Counted from the first letter of the stretch, positions 9,804 through 22,111 are shown. The stretch: DNA of 63,614 nucleotides from Gracilaria vermiculophylla (GCA_019155205.2 JAHNZQ020003150.1:3121791-3185404); one strand, 5' to 3'. The notes: generated from the letters alone by a model not told the origin. Numbers and translations are program-made.

Positions 9804-10647
9804 AGCGTAAAGAATTGAGATGAACGTGATAAGTTAGCTGCTTTTTCTGGAAGTGAATTCATCTACTTGATCCTTACGAGTTCTATCCTGTTTGCAATAG
9901 ATCTTAAAAAGTGTAGCAAAATTTCTACGCATTTTCCCCAACGTCCTTCTTTGATCCACCAGCATCCTATGAGGTGTTCCAGCGCATATCTTCATCCTCT
10001 TAAAACGAATTCATGTGTGGCATTGGAAGATTGGGTGAGAAGTCTTGTTCTTCTCCGTTGTGCGTTTATGTAGAGTGTTTATTAGTCAAAAGAAAGTAGA
10101 GGAAGTGCTGTTAGACACCTGTCGGCCTCTCGTCAAACTACAGGGCTGGTCCGACCTCTTCTTATAGGTCTCAGCGGCTGCTATAATTAACTAAAAACTA
10201 TCTTCCACATATACTCAGATGCAAAGGTGGGTGTAGCAATGACTCACACAATTCTATTATAATACAGTCACGGTTTCCTAAACATGACCATGTGAGACTG
10301 AAAAATATACTGCGTTGTATCAGTTTGAGTTCTTGAATCGCACTGTATCCTGTTGAATCTGTCGTCCACGTCACGACAGTGCAATGGGCACTTGGTGCTT
10401 TCTTTAACACTAAAATACGCACATTTGAAAAACTTTTCGTAAAGTATGTGCCACCAAATCTATTTCAACTCTAGGATCTCCACTAGAACGGTGGCAGTTA
10501 GATAAAAAAAAGAAGTTTTTGAGGTGGCAGCCTTCGAATCACAAATAGGTGTGCATGCATTAAAACGATCTTGCTCTTTCATGAGAGCATTTGTTGGTCA
10601 CTTTATGCCTTCAGGCAGACTTTTGATAAGCGTAAGTGAGAACGATT
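9804..10647. other. B2 downstream flank
   Basis: No gene. It matches the sequence after B4 (33972-34560) and B5 (44386-44760), including CCTGTTTGCAATAG, the GCAGTTG/CGCATTTTCCCCAAC region and GAGAAGTCTTGT. About 10440-10640 has no other copy that I could see. Confidence 0.5.
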
Positions 10648-11925
10648 CCAGTGTTTGGCTGTTCGTCTTCCAAGAAAGAATTAATGTGCCATGTTTACGA
10701 GATTCTAAATCTTCCGTGATAGGATAGACTAGCGAAAGCAGAATTGCATCCTTCATCAAACCTTGTGAAGAGCAAAGAAGTTGATTGATTCATAGCAAGC
10801 TTTACAGGTTCCACCACCGCCATATCGGCGTCGCCGAGATTGATGGGATGACGGTAGGAACGTGACACACAGCACTTTCGCCCTTATCAAGTATACCCTT
10901 TGTAAAGTATACAGCGCGGGCACCCTCGAGGTCATGTGATGGTGACCGAAATTGGAAGGCAAAATCAATATATAACGAACCAATATGCCTCAAGGAACCC
11001 AATCAAATTCTTTCACAACTTCTATGACCGTTCCATCAAGTTTAATGCAATAAACACTTGAGCTCGGTGCGTGTCCAAGGCGACGGTCATTACTACTCTA
11101 TTCGAAGATGATAATTTTTGGATGCGCGTTTGTTGACGAAGACATGGTTATTTGTGCACCAGAGAATAACTGGGATGAATGGGTTCAATAAGCATTCTTT
11201 TAGAAATGTTGACGATGAATACGGTGCGTTTCAAAATTATAGGGTGTCCTAAAAGCGAGCCAAAATGTGTAGTTTTGCATACAGTTGCCATCCTTCTTCC
11301 TGGAACCATTCATCATCGCGTTTCAAATAGATTGAACTTTTCGACTTCCATCGTAATTCNNNNNNNNNNNNNNNNNNNNNNNNNNNNNNNNNNNNNNNNN
11401 NNNNNNNNNNNNNNNNNNNNNNNNNNNNNNNNNNNNNNNNNNNNNNNNNNNNNNNNNNNATGACATTAGTGTTTGGAAAAAAGGTATAATGGGACAGGCA
11501 AGCACCATCTGAAGAAGAGAACTCGATTCTGAATAAATTTTCTGCCCCTCATGAAACGGGTTTGAATGTCTTCAAATATCAAAAAGCTATCAAGAGCAGT
11601 CAACTGCTTTCATAGCCCGATACAGGTTTTATCGCACTGCTGACAGTTCAATATTTTTAATGCCTCGTTGAAATATGAAGTTATCTGGCTTGTGAAGATA
11701 ACGAATTTTAAAGTTTTTGAAGTTTGGATCAAAGTGTCCCTGTGACACTGCGGAGCGGAAGACGCGGTACGAAGTGAAGTCTGTCTGATTCTGGCAGGAG
11801 AATAGCAGACTCTTGTCGAACAACCTGGTTTCAAACGAGGGTGTGGGGTAAACGTATTAGAAGTAAAATACGTCTTAGCAATAGTCCGGCTCCCTCGGAG
11901 CTGCATTAATGGGATGACAGACAGC
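10648..11925. repeat. Dispersed 1.3-kb repeat X, copy X1 (with gap)
   Basis: From GATTCCAGTGTTTGGCTGTTCG to GATGACAGACAGCGGCTT the sequence is matched closely by 37540-38823 (copy X2). By eye about 93 percent of bases agree in the first part and nearly all near the gap. A degenerate third copy lies at 45490-46010. The repeat contains R1 near its right end. Short frames such as MGSISILLEMLTM remain open up to the gap, but no complete ORF can be shown. Both good copies carry a 100-N gap at the same place. Confidence 0.7.
11360..11459. other. Assembly gap (100 N) in X1
   Basis: The exact 100-N length is a placeholder. The gap follows CATCGTAATTC and is followed by ATGACATTAGTGTTTGG, which copy X2 lacks; X2 in turn has TTGCGACAACACTTTGT before its own gap. 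Confidence 0.95.
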
Positions 11926-13216
11926 GGCTTCGAGTGCTTACCCCAGTGGACCCACCGAACAGTCAAGTATCAAACATATTTTTTTCTCGGCTTTCATTCA
12001 AGTAGTACACCTCGTGCACGAAAAGTTTCCAACAACGAAAGCATTACATTTTCTCTGCTCAATTAAAAAACTACCGCCCATACAAGAATTTTGGCCTACA
12101 AAAAGCAATTTTAATATAGCCCGTAGGATTATACGTAAAATCGGACAAATCAACATGCAGTATCTTCTTGTCCCAGTGTTTCAAACGAAGAGAAGAGCAC
12201 AAAAGAAAGAAAAACTGGAGTGACATGTTTTTTCCTCAAACACTTGATCTTTGCGCAAACAACTAATCTTTGCCATCCTAAAATTATGCACCTTGACCAA
12301 AATATTCTTAGGAAAAGCACATTATCTGGCAAAAAAACAGCTTAAAAAGGCTTTCTTGCACCATGTTGGGTCAGAAGAAGAGAAAAGCAACCCTTTCAAC
12401 ATCCAGTTTTTCGCGTAGAATCTTTTTCTTTGCGCAAATCATATAATAAAGCATAAAAGAAGACTACATTGTGTTGCTGCTTAATAATCACTGTATTAAT
12501 GTTTTGCTGCTTTGTTGTATCCTTTTTGTACCTAACGCTATGATTCACTGCGTTCTGTAATTTTTACATAATTACTTACTTTTTATAGTGCAGATCTAGT
12601 GGCTCGCGTGACGCCTTGATGCTTTCACAGCACGGGAGCCTTCAAGAGAGCGAAACGTTCCATTCATTCAATTATATTTACCAGTGGCACACTGAAAACG
12701 CTCGTAAATGTCTTCTAAACACATATTGCTGAGATTCTGCAAACAGCAAACAGCAGCACATACTCTAGACGGAGGCGGACCTGCTGCCGTGGAAAATCAT
12801 GGCATGCACAAATTTTTGGAGCTGGATGCCGATATCCCACCGCAACGCGAAAATGTAATTGTTGCACGCTAGAAAACCCTCATAGACGTCTTCCTGGCAC
12901 GTATTCCAGAAAATATCCTATTAGCAACACATGCTATCGTCGGAGGCGGACGTGTTTCCTGAAAAAATCATGGCATGCACTAACTAATCGTTGGCGCTGG
13001 ATGTCCACAGCCCTTGCCAACCCTACATACCCTTCCAAGTTGACGATGTTGTGCCAAGCAGTGCCTTGTACTACGTTAGGAGGGCTGCCCAAGAGCTCCG
13101 TAACGTTCAAAGTACGAGCGCGAAGAGTTGTGCTAGGTATGTACCATAGACGCGACGCTCGCCTGTTCTAGAGAGACAACCTTCCCAGCTAATTTACTTC
13201 TATACGCCCTTCCGCA
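11926..13216. other. Spacer before A3, with internal duplication
   Basis: At about 11935 the X repeat joins GAGTGCTTACCCC, part of the A-downstream flank also seen at 6935 and 35590. The stretch 12010-12590 is AT-rich and has no other copy here. From 12598 the A-gene 3' flank resumes (GGCTCGCGTGACGCC). Within it, about 12684-12805 and 12865-12990 are diverged tandem copies, each ending AAAATCATGGCATGCAC. No gene is supported. Confidence 0.5.
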
Positions 13217-13789
13217 CTAAAACCATGGATATCTGTCTCGCTTTCGTGCAGCCCCATTAAACATATTACATTCAAGAAGATAACCTCTTACGTCGTTAGG
13301 TTCAATGGCCCTTACAGTGCTTGGCGTTTGTCTCTCTCTCTCGTACGCTTCCAACGGTATCACACAAATTCTGTCCCCTTTTCGGATCCCTCCAATTTCC
13401 GGATCGGCATCTCGAAGCTCATCGAGAGAACAGAAAGTCGTGTCGCATTCTTCATCGCTGGAGAGACTGTAAAAACCCCGCGAGACAGCGTAGCTCGCAT
13501 ACATTAGAAACACTGCTGAGTGCTGTGTTTTGGAAATTAGTTTTCCACGCAAAAAAAGGGTTTTGAAGGGAATCGAAAGGTCGGCTCCCTTCGGGACTGG
13601 CTCGATTCTTCTGTCAAAACAGTAGGCCGTTCCGTATGGGGGAGAGAAGCAATAATCCGAGAAACAAGCCGCGTATACTTCCGGTTCGAGAAGTTCTTCT
13701 GGTGTTATCTGACCTCCGAAAGAAAAACTGCCCAGACCAACGAGAACACACAGTAGCGGAAGTTTGAATGGGGCAATAACTTTCTTCAT
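13217..13789 (-). CDS. Family A secreted Cys protein, copy A3 (190 aa)
   Basis: The codon equivalent to the first ATG of A2 is GTG here (13793-13795), so the conserved second Met (MKKVIAPF) at 13789 must be used; this supports that Met as the true start throughout the family. The signal peptide is followed by the ITPEELLEPEVYAACF block. All seven mature cysteines are kept, with FCSLDELRDADPEI and KGDRICVIPLEAY. It ends RYPWF. The central loop (RRIEPVPKGADLS) differs from other copies. The head-to-head partner is B3. Secretion is inferred; the function is unknown. Confidence 0.8.
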   Translation of the reverse strand: MKKVIAPFKLPLLCVLVGLGSFSFGGQITPEELLEPEVYAACFSDYCFSPPYGTAYCFDRRIEPVPKGADLSIPFKTLFLRGKLISKTQHSAVFLMYASYAVSRGFYSLSSDEECDTTFCSLDELRDADPEIGGIRKGDRICVIPLEAYERERQTPSTVRAIEPNDVRGYLLECNMFNGAARKRDRYPWF

Positions 13790-14841
13790 AATCACAGCTG
13801 GATTTCAGATTTGACATCAAGGACCGCTGTTTGTGTCTTTTTTCTACCAGATGTCTTTTCCTTGTATAGAAGCTGTTGAATGGCCGTGAGGAATAGGCAC
13901 ACACTTCTCGCCTATCACGGCCAGTGCTCCGACAGTCGAGAAACTAAAGGTGCATTTCTCTTCGGACTAAAGTCAGTCTCACCTTCTGCCCAATCTCCAG
14001 CTATGCTCTAGATTTAAAGCAATACCGGGCGAGGCTACCTGGGCACTACATGGAATGGTTTCATATTTCATGAAGTGAATGGTAGTTATTCCTGTAGAAT
14101 CAAACATCAATGGTTATGTCACGGTAAAGAGATGACTAATTGAAACATTAGAGGTGGGCCACAGCCGTGTACAGCCATTAATACATTAAAACGAATGGCT
14201 GACAATAGGTACACTCCAAGCATTTTTAATTTCGCTTGAATACTCTTGTTGGTCGAGAGTCCTTCACAGAAATATATAAACGGGATAAGTGTGTTGTTGC
14301 TGTAGTCGCTTCCGACACTTTCTTAAGTCAGGCAGAAACATGTCATCGTGCGCTGATTCCAGAAACATGGGACGTATACTACAGCCACATACAGCCATTT
14401 ATGTCACGAATGAAATACAAAATGTTAACATTGTGAATCGGGAAACCGTGTTTCTTACTGTATTCGCTTCCAACTTTTTATCGTGTCAGACATGAAAATG
14501 TCATCGTATGGTGCTGCCAGAGACTCCTTCGTCAACAGTGCTCATTGAGTTCATCCATTGGGTCGTGCAGCGTGTGAAGTATTTGAAACGGCTGGGAAAG
14601 AACGATTTTGTGCCTTATAGCTACGATTTTTCAGAGAGCCTTACCCGCTGATGGCACCCTTTTTTAAGAATGAAAATAAGGGACACATATTCATCGCCGC
14701 TTTCATAATTGATCCGCCTCCAATTTCTTTAGGTCACGCTGTTAGATGAAGTCTCCTTCCGTTCCGAGATCTCAGAGGGATTTATAAGAATCGGAAGCCC
14801 TCAGGCAACGCCATGAATATCTAAGTGTGGGTTGGTGGTCA
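13790..14841. promoter_or_regulatory. Bidirectional promoter A3/B3
   Basis: The A-side box CTTGTATA (13861-13868, read on plus) lies 66 bp from the position of A codon 1. The B-side box TTTATAAG (14781-14788) follows GAGATCTCAGAGG and is 54 bp from the B3 ATG. The block GATCCGCCTCCAATTTCTTTAG (about 14710) is shared with the other B promoters. This is the longest A/B spacer; short ORFs inside it are not conserved. Confidence 0.6.
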
Positions 14842-15432
14842 ATGAAGGGTTTGGCAGCTTTTCTAACGTGGTTTTCTCTACCATCGCTTATTCTTGGTCT
14901 GGAAAGACCTCCAGACTATACCACAAAGGTCGACATTGTGTGCGCGAAAGCTTTTGGGGGGTGCCTCTCCGATTGCCGTGTAAAATCTTTCTGCCTAGAC
15001 GAACGGCTGTCGAAAACTTCCCCATCCTACATTCTGCACGATCAGGTGCTATTCTTGAGGGCACAAATTGTCACACGAACGAATGCTTCAGTGACAGGCC
15101 TCATCCTCGAATCGTTTTCATTGCCGCTTTCTTTTCTCCCATTTGAGGAATCGAAGACCAAGGATCGGCGTTCCCCTTCTTTACCTCGTGATCCAAGTGT
15201 CCCCTCCTTGGTTGATTCATTTTCAGAACTGCAAGTGCTAGACAAATCTTTGGCTGAGCTGAAGGCGGGAGACCCGTTCTGCGTGTGGCAGAGTAAACCA
15301 CGCGTTCCTGAAATTATAGGAGAGTGCTACCTTAATTTTTCAGACAGTACACCGCTGGGTGTTATATCTGCTTTCCAAATCACTGGTTCATTCGGAAATT
15401 ATTGCAAAGTGCGCCGCTTCCGGAGAAACTGA
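14842..15432 (+). CDS. Family B secreted Cys protein, copy B3 (196 aa)
   Basis: The start MKGLAAFLTW at 14842 is the first ATG after the TATA box; a GTG-extended frame is not needed. The signal peptide ends near SLILG, followed by the mature start LERPPDYTTKVDIVC. Motifs GGCLSDC, FCLDERLSKT, FLRAQIVTRTN, DSFSELQVLDKSL and GDPFCVW are all present. The variable loop reads ESKTKDRRSPSLPRD. The C-terminal end VRRFRRN matches B1 (VRRFRGN), and the 3' flank also matches B1, so B1 and B3 form a subgroup. Probably extracellular; function unknown. Confidence 0.8.
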   Translation: MKGLAAFLTWFSLPSLILGLERPPDYTTKVDIVCAKAFGGCLSDCRVKSFCLDERLSKTSPSYILHDQVLFLRAQIVTRTNASVTGLILESFSLPLSFLPFEESKTKDRRSPSLPRDPSVPSLVDSFSELQVLDKSLAELKAGDPFCVWQSKPRVPEIIGECYLNFSDSTPLGVISAFQITGSFGNYCKVRRFRRN

Positions 15433-18060
15433 AAGTATTGCGTCTATGGAAAGAAGTCAGCTGCGTTGACGAAAACTGAATCTCAATACTTTACATTTAC
15501 AAATTTAATCATCGTTGCATTAGACCCTCAAATTTGTAAAAAGAATCTACGCAGTTGCTCCAGTGCACTTCCCTGTTCCATCAGCGACCTCTTTGGTGGT
15601 CTAGTGTACGTGTTCATCCTCCTAAAGCGAGTGCATGCGAGGCGTTGGGGAACTAGGAGAGAAACCCAGCTCTTCCTTTCTGTGCGTGTAGTGCCTTGTC
15701 CAGGACGTTTGCAACATATGAGGTAGCCAAGAACCTCTTATGATGCAAACTAGATTGAACAATTTTTAAAGAAAACATTCCATGTTTCTCTTCATGGCCC
15801 AACACGTTGTCCCAAAGCCACATACATTGCTGGCGTACTTGTCCTCCATACTTTATGTCTGTCATCCCATCAAGTCTTCTTTGAAAAGCTCAAATTCACT
15901 CTTCAACACCAGCACGGGGGTAGTAGCCAAGTAAATGGGGATGCTGAGGTTGCGAGTGCGACGCGCTAAGATTCTCCTAAAAAACTCAAAAATTCCTTCG
16001 GGAACTCGACAAATTTTTAACAATGCTACTGTCTGCAGTAGTTCTTTCAAATGCACACAAGAACATGAAATAACATACATTGCCATCTCATGACGAACAA
16101 TTACGTCACGATTAATAGTTGCCGAAGAAACCTAATGCTATAAGCTGTACGCGAATTATTTAGGGACTTTGTAAAGAACTGCAAAATGATAGAAAGAAAC
16201 CTTTGCTCTGTTTCTTGCTTTCTATTTGATCAATATGACAAATATTCGTGCTAGCGCTATACGAACAAAATTAAATTGTACTTACCTAACATTCAGATGT
16301 TTCAGCCATCTTGGTAATCTTGAATATGAATGATAAAACAATACAAATGTCATTAAGGGCTCTAAAATCTTCTATTAGGAAACGGGAAACTGCTTTAGTC
16401 TACAACGATCTTGAAAAGTATATTAAAGAATATGGTTTTTGTCTCTCTGCGGAGCGGAGGATGCGGTACAAAGAAGAGTCTGGCTGATTCTCGTAAGAGA
16501 ACAGCAGACTTTTCATCGATATCAGTATATTGTCGAGGATAGGGTAAAATATTATCAGAACTGCTTGGGCTCAATGAGTATGTTCCAGTAGATCCTCTAA
16601 TCCGCGACTCTCTGTTGAGCTGTGTAAATTAAAGAAAACTACTCTCACAGATGCGAGAAGACTGGCGGCCTCCTGATGAGGCTGAGTCCAAACGGAACTG
16701 CCGAATCTACCACGTATCTGTCGTAGCTTCAAACGTATACGCCCTTGAAGGCGTTGCGTGAGTCGTGCGACTGATAGGCTGTAGTTGCAAAGTATGCGCG
16801 GTCGCCCTATAACGTAGCGTTGAATTTATTTGTTGTTAATTGTTGTTAGAGAAGTTGGCAACGTTCTTGCCGGCATTCTCTTTCTATACTGTTCTAAATC
16901 TCTGAATCTCCTACAACTAAATATCTATTACTTGTTTGGATGTCACCCATGCACGTAATCTGTGACGAGAATTACTCGCTACTAGAAATGACAGATTCCG
17001 TGGCCAGCGCAGTTATTGCGTTTTGAGTGCATCTGCACACACGCAACTGTATGTAACACATGAATACTATACGCCGCTTTTGTGTACTGTATTTTAGCCA
17101 TGACCCCGATGGGGTTCGTACAAATTTGTCCATTATGTGTCGTAGCTCTGCACGAATATTCTACATATATAATGTTTTGCGATCACTAATCCTACTTAAA
17201 CTGACAATATCTTATTCGATCTATCACCTGAAGAAGGTATAGCTTTACATCTGTCTTCGAGACAGTATTTGACGACAGTGTCGCTTGAACACTGTCTTTT
17301 TTGTTCTGTATGTCCAACCACCTCTATATTCTTTACAACCTAAATGTGGAAAGAACGTACCGTGTCAAAAACACTGGGGAAAGGTAATATCCTGCAAACA
17401 GACTCTGTGTCGTGACGTAGCAGTAGATTAAATAAGACTCATCTGGGTATGGCGCAATTCAAAACCTTGAAAATATTCAACGCATTTCAAATTCTAGTTT
17501 TGCAAATATCTCGTTCGGGAAACCATGATGAAGTAGAATAGAACCGTGAAATTCACCAACGCATACGCGTATGTGCACTAGAAGTGTTGTAGCTCAATAG
17601 GGCGATCTCCGAATACTAGTAGATGGCTCTTTCCATCTTCATAAACTATGTAGAGACCGTTGGGTGTCTGATTGAACATCCTCGACTCTCTTCGGATCAA
17701 CCTTCTGCCATGACTTCCCATCACGTAGAATCGAAAAGATTAATTTGCGAATCATGTATAAAACTTATCTTATCATAAAGTTTTGCAATTGGATTTATTT
17801 GTTTCCGTTCTCGAATAAGACCACGACCAAGCACAAAGCTTAGGAGAAACGTCGCGAAAACATAGAAACGTTACAATCTCTGTATTGTATCGTTTCTTGC
17901 TTTACATGTCCGGCACGTGTCAGGTTGAAGATCATGTCGCCTTTGTGTCTCCGTAGGGAGTACCAAAGAATTGTTATTTGTAAAAATTCACTACCCACGA
18001 AGGACTGTGCAAACTGCTAGGAAGATAGTGGAGTTTGATAGAAGTAGCGATAACTAGTGT
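15433..18060. other. B3 downstream flank, ends at chromovirus
   Basis: This parallels 1478-3480: the shared 3' region of B, the block at 16200-16350, an R1 copy at 16445-16509, an R2 copy at 17172-17340 and a final block ending GGAAGATAGTGGAGT at about 18030. In the B1 unit the same block leads into the C1 gene. Here it breaks at about 18060, where GTTAGGGGTTTATG and chromovirus sequence begin. No gene of its own is recognised. Confidence 0.6.
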
Positions 18061-18177
18061 TAGGGGTTTATGTGCTCAAGCGTGGGCAATGATCACGAAC
18101 TGCGAGAGTGAGATACGGGGCATGCACATGGTATCAAGAGAACGAGCACACCTCCTAGCATCTTCCTCGTTCCAGCA

Positions 18178-18720
18178 TTGGTCTGTAACGCGCAAGAAAT
18201 TTCTTTCATAGGGTGTGCCCAGGCGGTATGTTCCTCAGGAAGTACCGTCCTTTTAGATGTACCCGTACCAGCGGATGCAATAGAGTACCCATGCGGGGGT
18301 TCGTCGGTGGGAGACGATATGGTCTACCGCGTAGAGGATATCACCTTGAGGGGTCATGATCGTGTCTCGAGCTTACATCAATGGTTCACCGAAAGGTGTG
18401 ATGAGGATTACAGTATCCAACGGTGTCGATACTTCTAAGGTAGTCGGATGAGGAAGTTCCGCGCGTGGTCCCTGAGGTGGGGTGGCGGGCATTCCTGAAG
18501 GGCTGGGGGTCGGGACTTTCGTTACCCTATCACGTAATACGACATTTCGGAGCCCGTTTCCCTCAATGCCGACAGTGTCCTTGTAGGTGAACAGATCTTC
18601 GTAAGGCCCTGAGGATATCGGTGCTAGCTTGTACTTGACGTCCGGCGGTTCGTTGGACGGCTCCCCAGGTTTGTCGAGGAAACCTTCGTCGCATTCCTTC
18701 AGGGTAGGGCCTTCCTTCAA
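18178..18720 (-). pseudogene. Gy-a integrase tail and chromodomain remnant
   Basis: The frame 18373-18720 encodes the integrase C-terminal region with SSGPYEDLFTYKD, a GPY/F-type motif. Below it the reverse strand encodes a chromodomain start (YAVDHIVSHR, then LYCIRWYGY) interrupted by stop codons. The remnant is not translatable as one protein. Confidence 0.7.
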
Positions 18721-18765
18721 CTTTCGGTGGATCTCCTGTTCGTATCTCCTCTGCGAGGCGTTGAG

Positions 18766-19353
18766 TCACTCCTTTGCAAGAGAAAGTGCTTCCTCGTACC
18801 GCCTTGAGCTGGAGCCTATTGCTTGCAGCGCTGTTGGTACCTGTAGCCCAACCACCAGATGCGCCGTGGCGCATGCCGCAATGACGGCAGTAGACGGGAT
18901 GCGCGAGAGCACCAGATTGAAAGGAGCAGTCCCCGTAAAGCGGGGCCCATGCAGGTTGTATGCATACGTGAGCGGGCCTACATATGCGTTCAAATCATTC
19001 TGCTGGTCCGCGACGTAGTGCTTCAGCCTTGAGACTATGGTCTTCTTAAACCTCTCCGCTTGTCCGTTGGTCTGGGTGTGATAAGCAGTCGTAAACAACT
19101 GTTTCACCCCCAGCATTCCCGAGAAGGCGCTGAATAGCTTCACCGCGAGCTGGGACCCGTTGTCCGTAAGGAGGTACAACATTATCTCATATGGGATAGC
19201 CCAGTGCTCCAGAAAGGCGTCGGCAACTACTGCTGCAGTGGTGCTCCGAAGAGGAATGACGCGCGTGATCTTCGAGAACCGATCCGTTATCAAGACGATA
19301 AATCGGTACCCTCCCTCCGTCTTTGGGAGAGGGCCCAAAATGTTCATGGCCAC
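18766..19353 (-). pseudogene. Gy-a integrase core remnant
   Basis: A 195-residue open piece covers the rve-type integrase core. The second catalytic Asp is present (YLLTDNGSQ), as is the Glu (NGQAERFKK), but the first catalytic Asp is Asn (AMNILGPLPKT; Asp in Gy-b). The protein is thus a partial and probably inactive fragment. The zinc-finger part upstream (19552-19782) is in another frame segment ending in a stop. Confidence 0.8.
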
Positions 19354-19926
19354 GAACTCTAAAGGTCCTGAGTTTGGGAACAGAGTGAGCAGCGTCTAGT
19401 TTGTACGGCTATTTCTCCTACTGGAGGCACATGAATAGCATTTCGCTACCGTTTGGAAGGCGTCATTATCCATGTTCGGCCAATAGAACTCCTTCCTCAT
19501 GGTGAAATACATCCGCGATGCACCGGGGTGCCCGGCAAGGCGAGAATTGTGCTAGAGACGCAGCACCCTTGCCCGTAGAAGTTTCGGGACCACCATTTGC
19601 AGAGCTCCATCCAGGGGAGCGTGACGTACCAGTACGCCATCCCGGTCGACATCGAATGACGATGTTAGATTACCCACAGTAGCGAGGCACTCCTTGCAGT
19701 ACGCATCTGTACTCTGCTCCTCCAGGAACTCCGCTATGGTGATGGGTAGAACTTTTTTCTCCTTCTCAACAAGGGCCATCACCTCAGGGAGCCCTCTGTA
19801 CTTGCCTTAAAATTCACAGCATTTTAAGAATTCTCCATGGGATCCTTCTTTCGCATCGGGGTACTGGATGACCAGACACGGGATTGTGTCCTCCAAAGGT
19901 GTTTTGTCTTTTCCCCCGGTGGAGAT

Positions 19927-20730
19927 TCATGAGAGCGTGTCCGCTACCTGTTGTTTTGTGCCAGGACGGTGGACGATGTCAAACTCGAACTCCAGGAGGC
20001 GTAGCCTACACCTTTCCAGACGGCCGGAAGCATCCGTCAAAGACAGTATCCACCTCCATGGTGCATGGTACGTCCTCAAGGTGAAACTCGCGCCTTCCAG
20101 GTATGGGCGTAAAAGCAACACCGCCCAGACCATGGCGGGACATTCGTGCTCCAAGGTGGAATAATTTCGTTCCACAGGTGAAAGGCTGCGACTCCAGTAT
20201 CCGATAGGTTGAAGTCCGCCTTCAGGTTGTTCCTGTAAGAGAACACCTCCGACCTGGTATTTATAGGCGTCAGTGTCAAGCACCATTCGGCCGTGCCGCT
20301 TCGGGAGTACCAAGATCGGTGGCTCTATCAGTCTCATCTTCAGAGTGCGAAAGGCTTCAAACTCATCGTGCGTGAGGATAGCCAGTTGCGTCGGCATGTC
20401 TTTCTCCAAGAGACTGAATATCGGTGCCGCAATACTGGAAACGTTCGGTAAAAACCTTCTAAAGACATTACACTAGCCGTGGAAAGAGATAAGCTCCCTC
20501 TGGTTTGTGGGAGGGTGATCTTTTTTTATGGCGTCCTGCGTTTTTGTGGAAACCTTTAGGCGGCCCAGAAGCATAACCTGTCCCAGGTAATCCACCAAGG
20601 AATTGTAAAAGAAACATTTCTCCAGCTTCACGGTGAGTCTAGCATCCTTGAGGAGTTGGAGCACGTGCTTCACATGCATAAAGTGCTCTTCCACGCTGCT
20701 GGAGTATATGATGACATCGTGAATATACAC
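19927..20730 (-). pseudogene. Gy-a RT thumb and RNase H remnant
   Basis: Two frames (20473-20730 and 19927-20409) encode RT residues around VYIHDVIIYS and an RNase H domain. The RT catalytic motif YIDD is changed to YIHD. In RNase H the first Asp (VLDTDAYKY) and the Glu (NYSTLEHEC) remain, but the Asp of the conserved TDHAP motif is Tyr (TYHAP). The fragment cannot be active. Confidence 0.8.
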
Positions 20731-20849
20731 CCAGACCTACTGCCACTTCATCTTTAACAGGACTGTGTCCACCGCTCGTTGGAATGTGGCGGGTGCATTC
20801 TTCAATGCAAATAGAATTCTTAGGAATCTGAAATTTTCACAGTGCGAGG

Positions 20850-21400
20850 TGTGGTACTGTCAGCCCTCCTCTCCAGGTAGTAAAGCACAACGTCCGTCAG
20901 GAGTTGTTTTTGACTCCAAAGGTCCGTGTTCCTAAAAGTGGTCTCCGTTTCGCTGTCGCGAGCCGGGAGAATTCTGAAAGGGGATCCGCAATCACCAAGC
21001 GGAGGGGGAGGTTCACTGGGCGGACAATGCTCCTACTGCCGCTGCTATGATGCAACCTGGGGATCGGCGGCTTAGAAACCTGAGCTGATCGACAAGAGAC
21101 TCCAACCGGAAAAGTAGATGAAGATTCAAGGGTGCTTGTCTTTACTTCCCCAGAGGTGGAGCTCAACCGGCAGATTAAGTATCAAGCCGGGAGCTCGCCT
21201 CGGCAAGTCTCGCTACTGTACTAATTACCTGTATAAATTAACTAAAATAAAGAATAATTCTACTGTTCCTCTAGGATACTGTAGCGCACGTGGGCGGGGT
21301 TATGCACCACGTGGCCCAGTTCATAAAATACGAGCCCTTTTTAGGAATATTATACCATAAGGCCAAACCACCCTATTTCCTTAGGAGCCACTGTACTACA
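20850..21400 (-). repeat. Gy-b 3' LTR
   Basis: 551 bp, beginning TGTGGTACTGTC and ending CTGTACTACA on the plus strand. It is homologous to 29684-30236, 57429-57990 and the partial copy at 63489-63614. It directly abuts the Gy-a RT fragment. Confidence 0.85.
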
Positions 21401-21416
21401 TACCCCCTTTCCTAAA
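21401..21416 (-). promoter_or_regulatory. Polypurine tract of Gy-b
   Basis: On the minus strand TTTAGGAAAGGGGGTA runs straight into the LTR start TGTAGTACAG. A purine tract here is where plus-strand DNA synthesis of an LTR element is primed. It identifies 20850-21400 as the 3' LTR of the element to its right. Confidence 0.65.
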
Positions 21417-22111
21417 TTGCACCACGTCCTCGAGGTGCATCTTCCGATTTCTTAATCCCCGGGGTGGCTCCTATCCGTGCTGAGGCAAATGCGACCTCCG
21501 GCGGTTTGCACGTTCTCTCGTTCAGGCGTTCCTCCCTTTCTCCATACTCCTTCGCAGCGTATTGCCGCGGGCTCGCATTTCATCCCTTGCGGCGTTGGTG
21601 CACCCTGCCCCTCCTTAACCCGGCTGCGTCTGCTCCTTCTCGGTGTCACCCGTTGGGGCCACCGCGCCAGTTGGCAATGCGAGTGTCCGCGTCTTCCCGC
21701 GTACCGTGCGCGGTGCGAGCGCGCAACTTCTGTGGACGGAGCGTGGGTCAGTCCCAAGTGGATACCGACCCTCTGGAGGCACTCGCTACTCCGACTCCTT
21801 CGAGGCTACTCCTTTTGAAACAACTGCTTTCTCGCGTCCGCTAATGCAGTCTCCGTGACGGTGCCAGACTCATAATCTTCTTTTCCGCAGCCCCGTCGTT
21901 CTCCGTTGGATATGAACCTCGTGATGGTGCTCCTTAACTCGCCTAATTCCGGTCGCCCGGTTTCTCCTCGAATTCCACGATGGCGGCTTGACGCGGCTCC
22001 CTCCACAGTGGTGCATATAACTACGAATTGTTCCCCAAGTGGCGTCCGATCTCTCTCCTGAGGTGCTACCACGCGTTCGGTCGCCATCCACTCGGCTTTT
22101 TACACCTTCGG

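Larger units (their letters stand above)
18061..20849 (-). mobile_element. Gy-a: truncated Ty3/gypsy chromovirus
   Basis: Read on the minus strand, this holds the RT thumb, RNase H, integrase and a broken chromodomain, in the order RT-RH-IN-chromodomain typical of chromoviruses. Gag, protease and the RT fingers are missing: the RT is cut at 20849, exactly where the 3' LTR of Gy-b begins. No LTR is found at the 18061 end. Stops and frameshifts break the frame many times. The protein fragments are close relatives of Gy-b but carry different inactivating changes. Confidence 0.85.

Noticed and set aside
18629..19018. Plus-strand frames across the Gy-a integrase (also 23587-24329 and 24457-25122 in Gy-b)
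   Set aside because: They are antisense shadows of the integrase and RNase H coding sequence.
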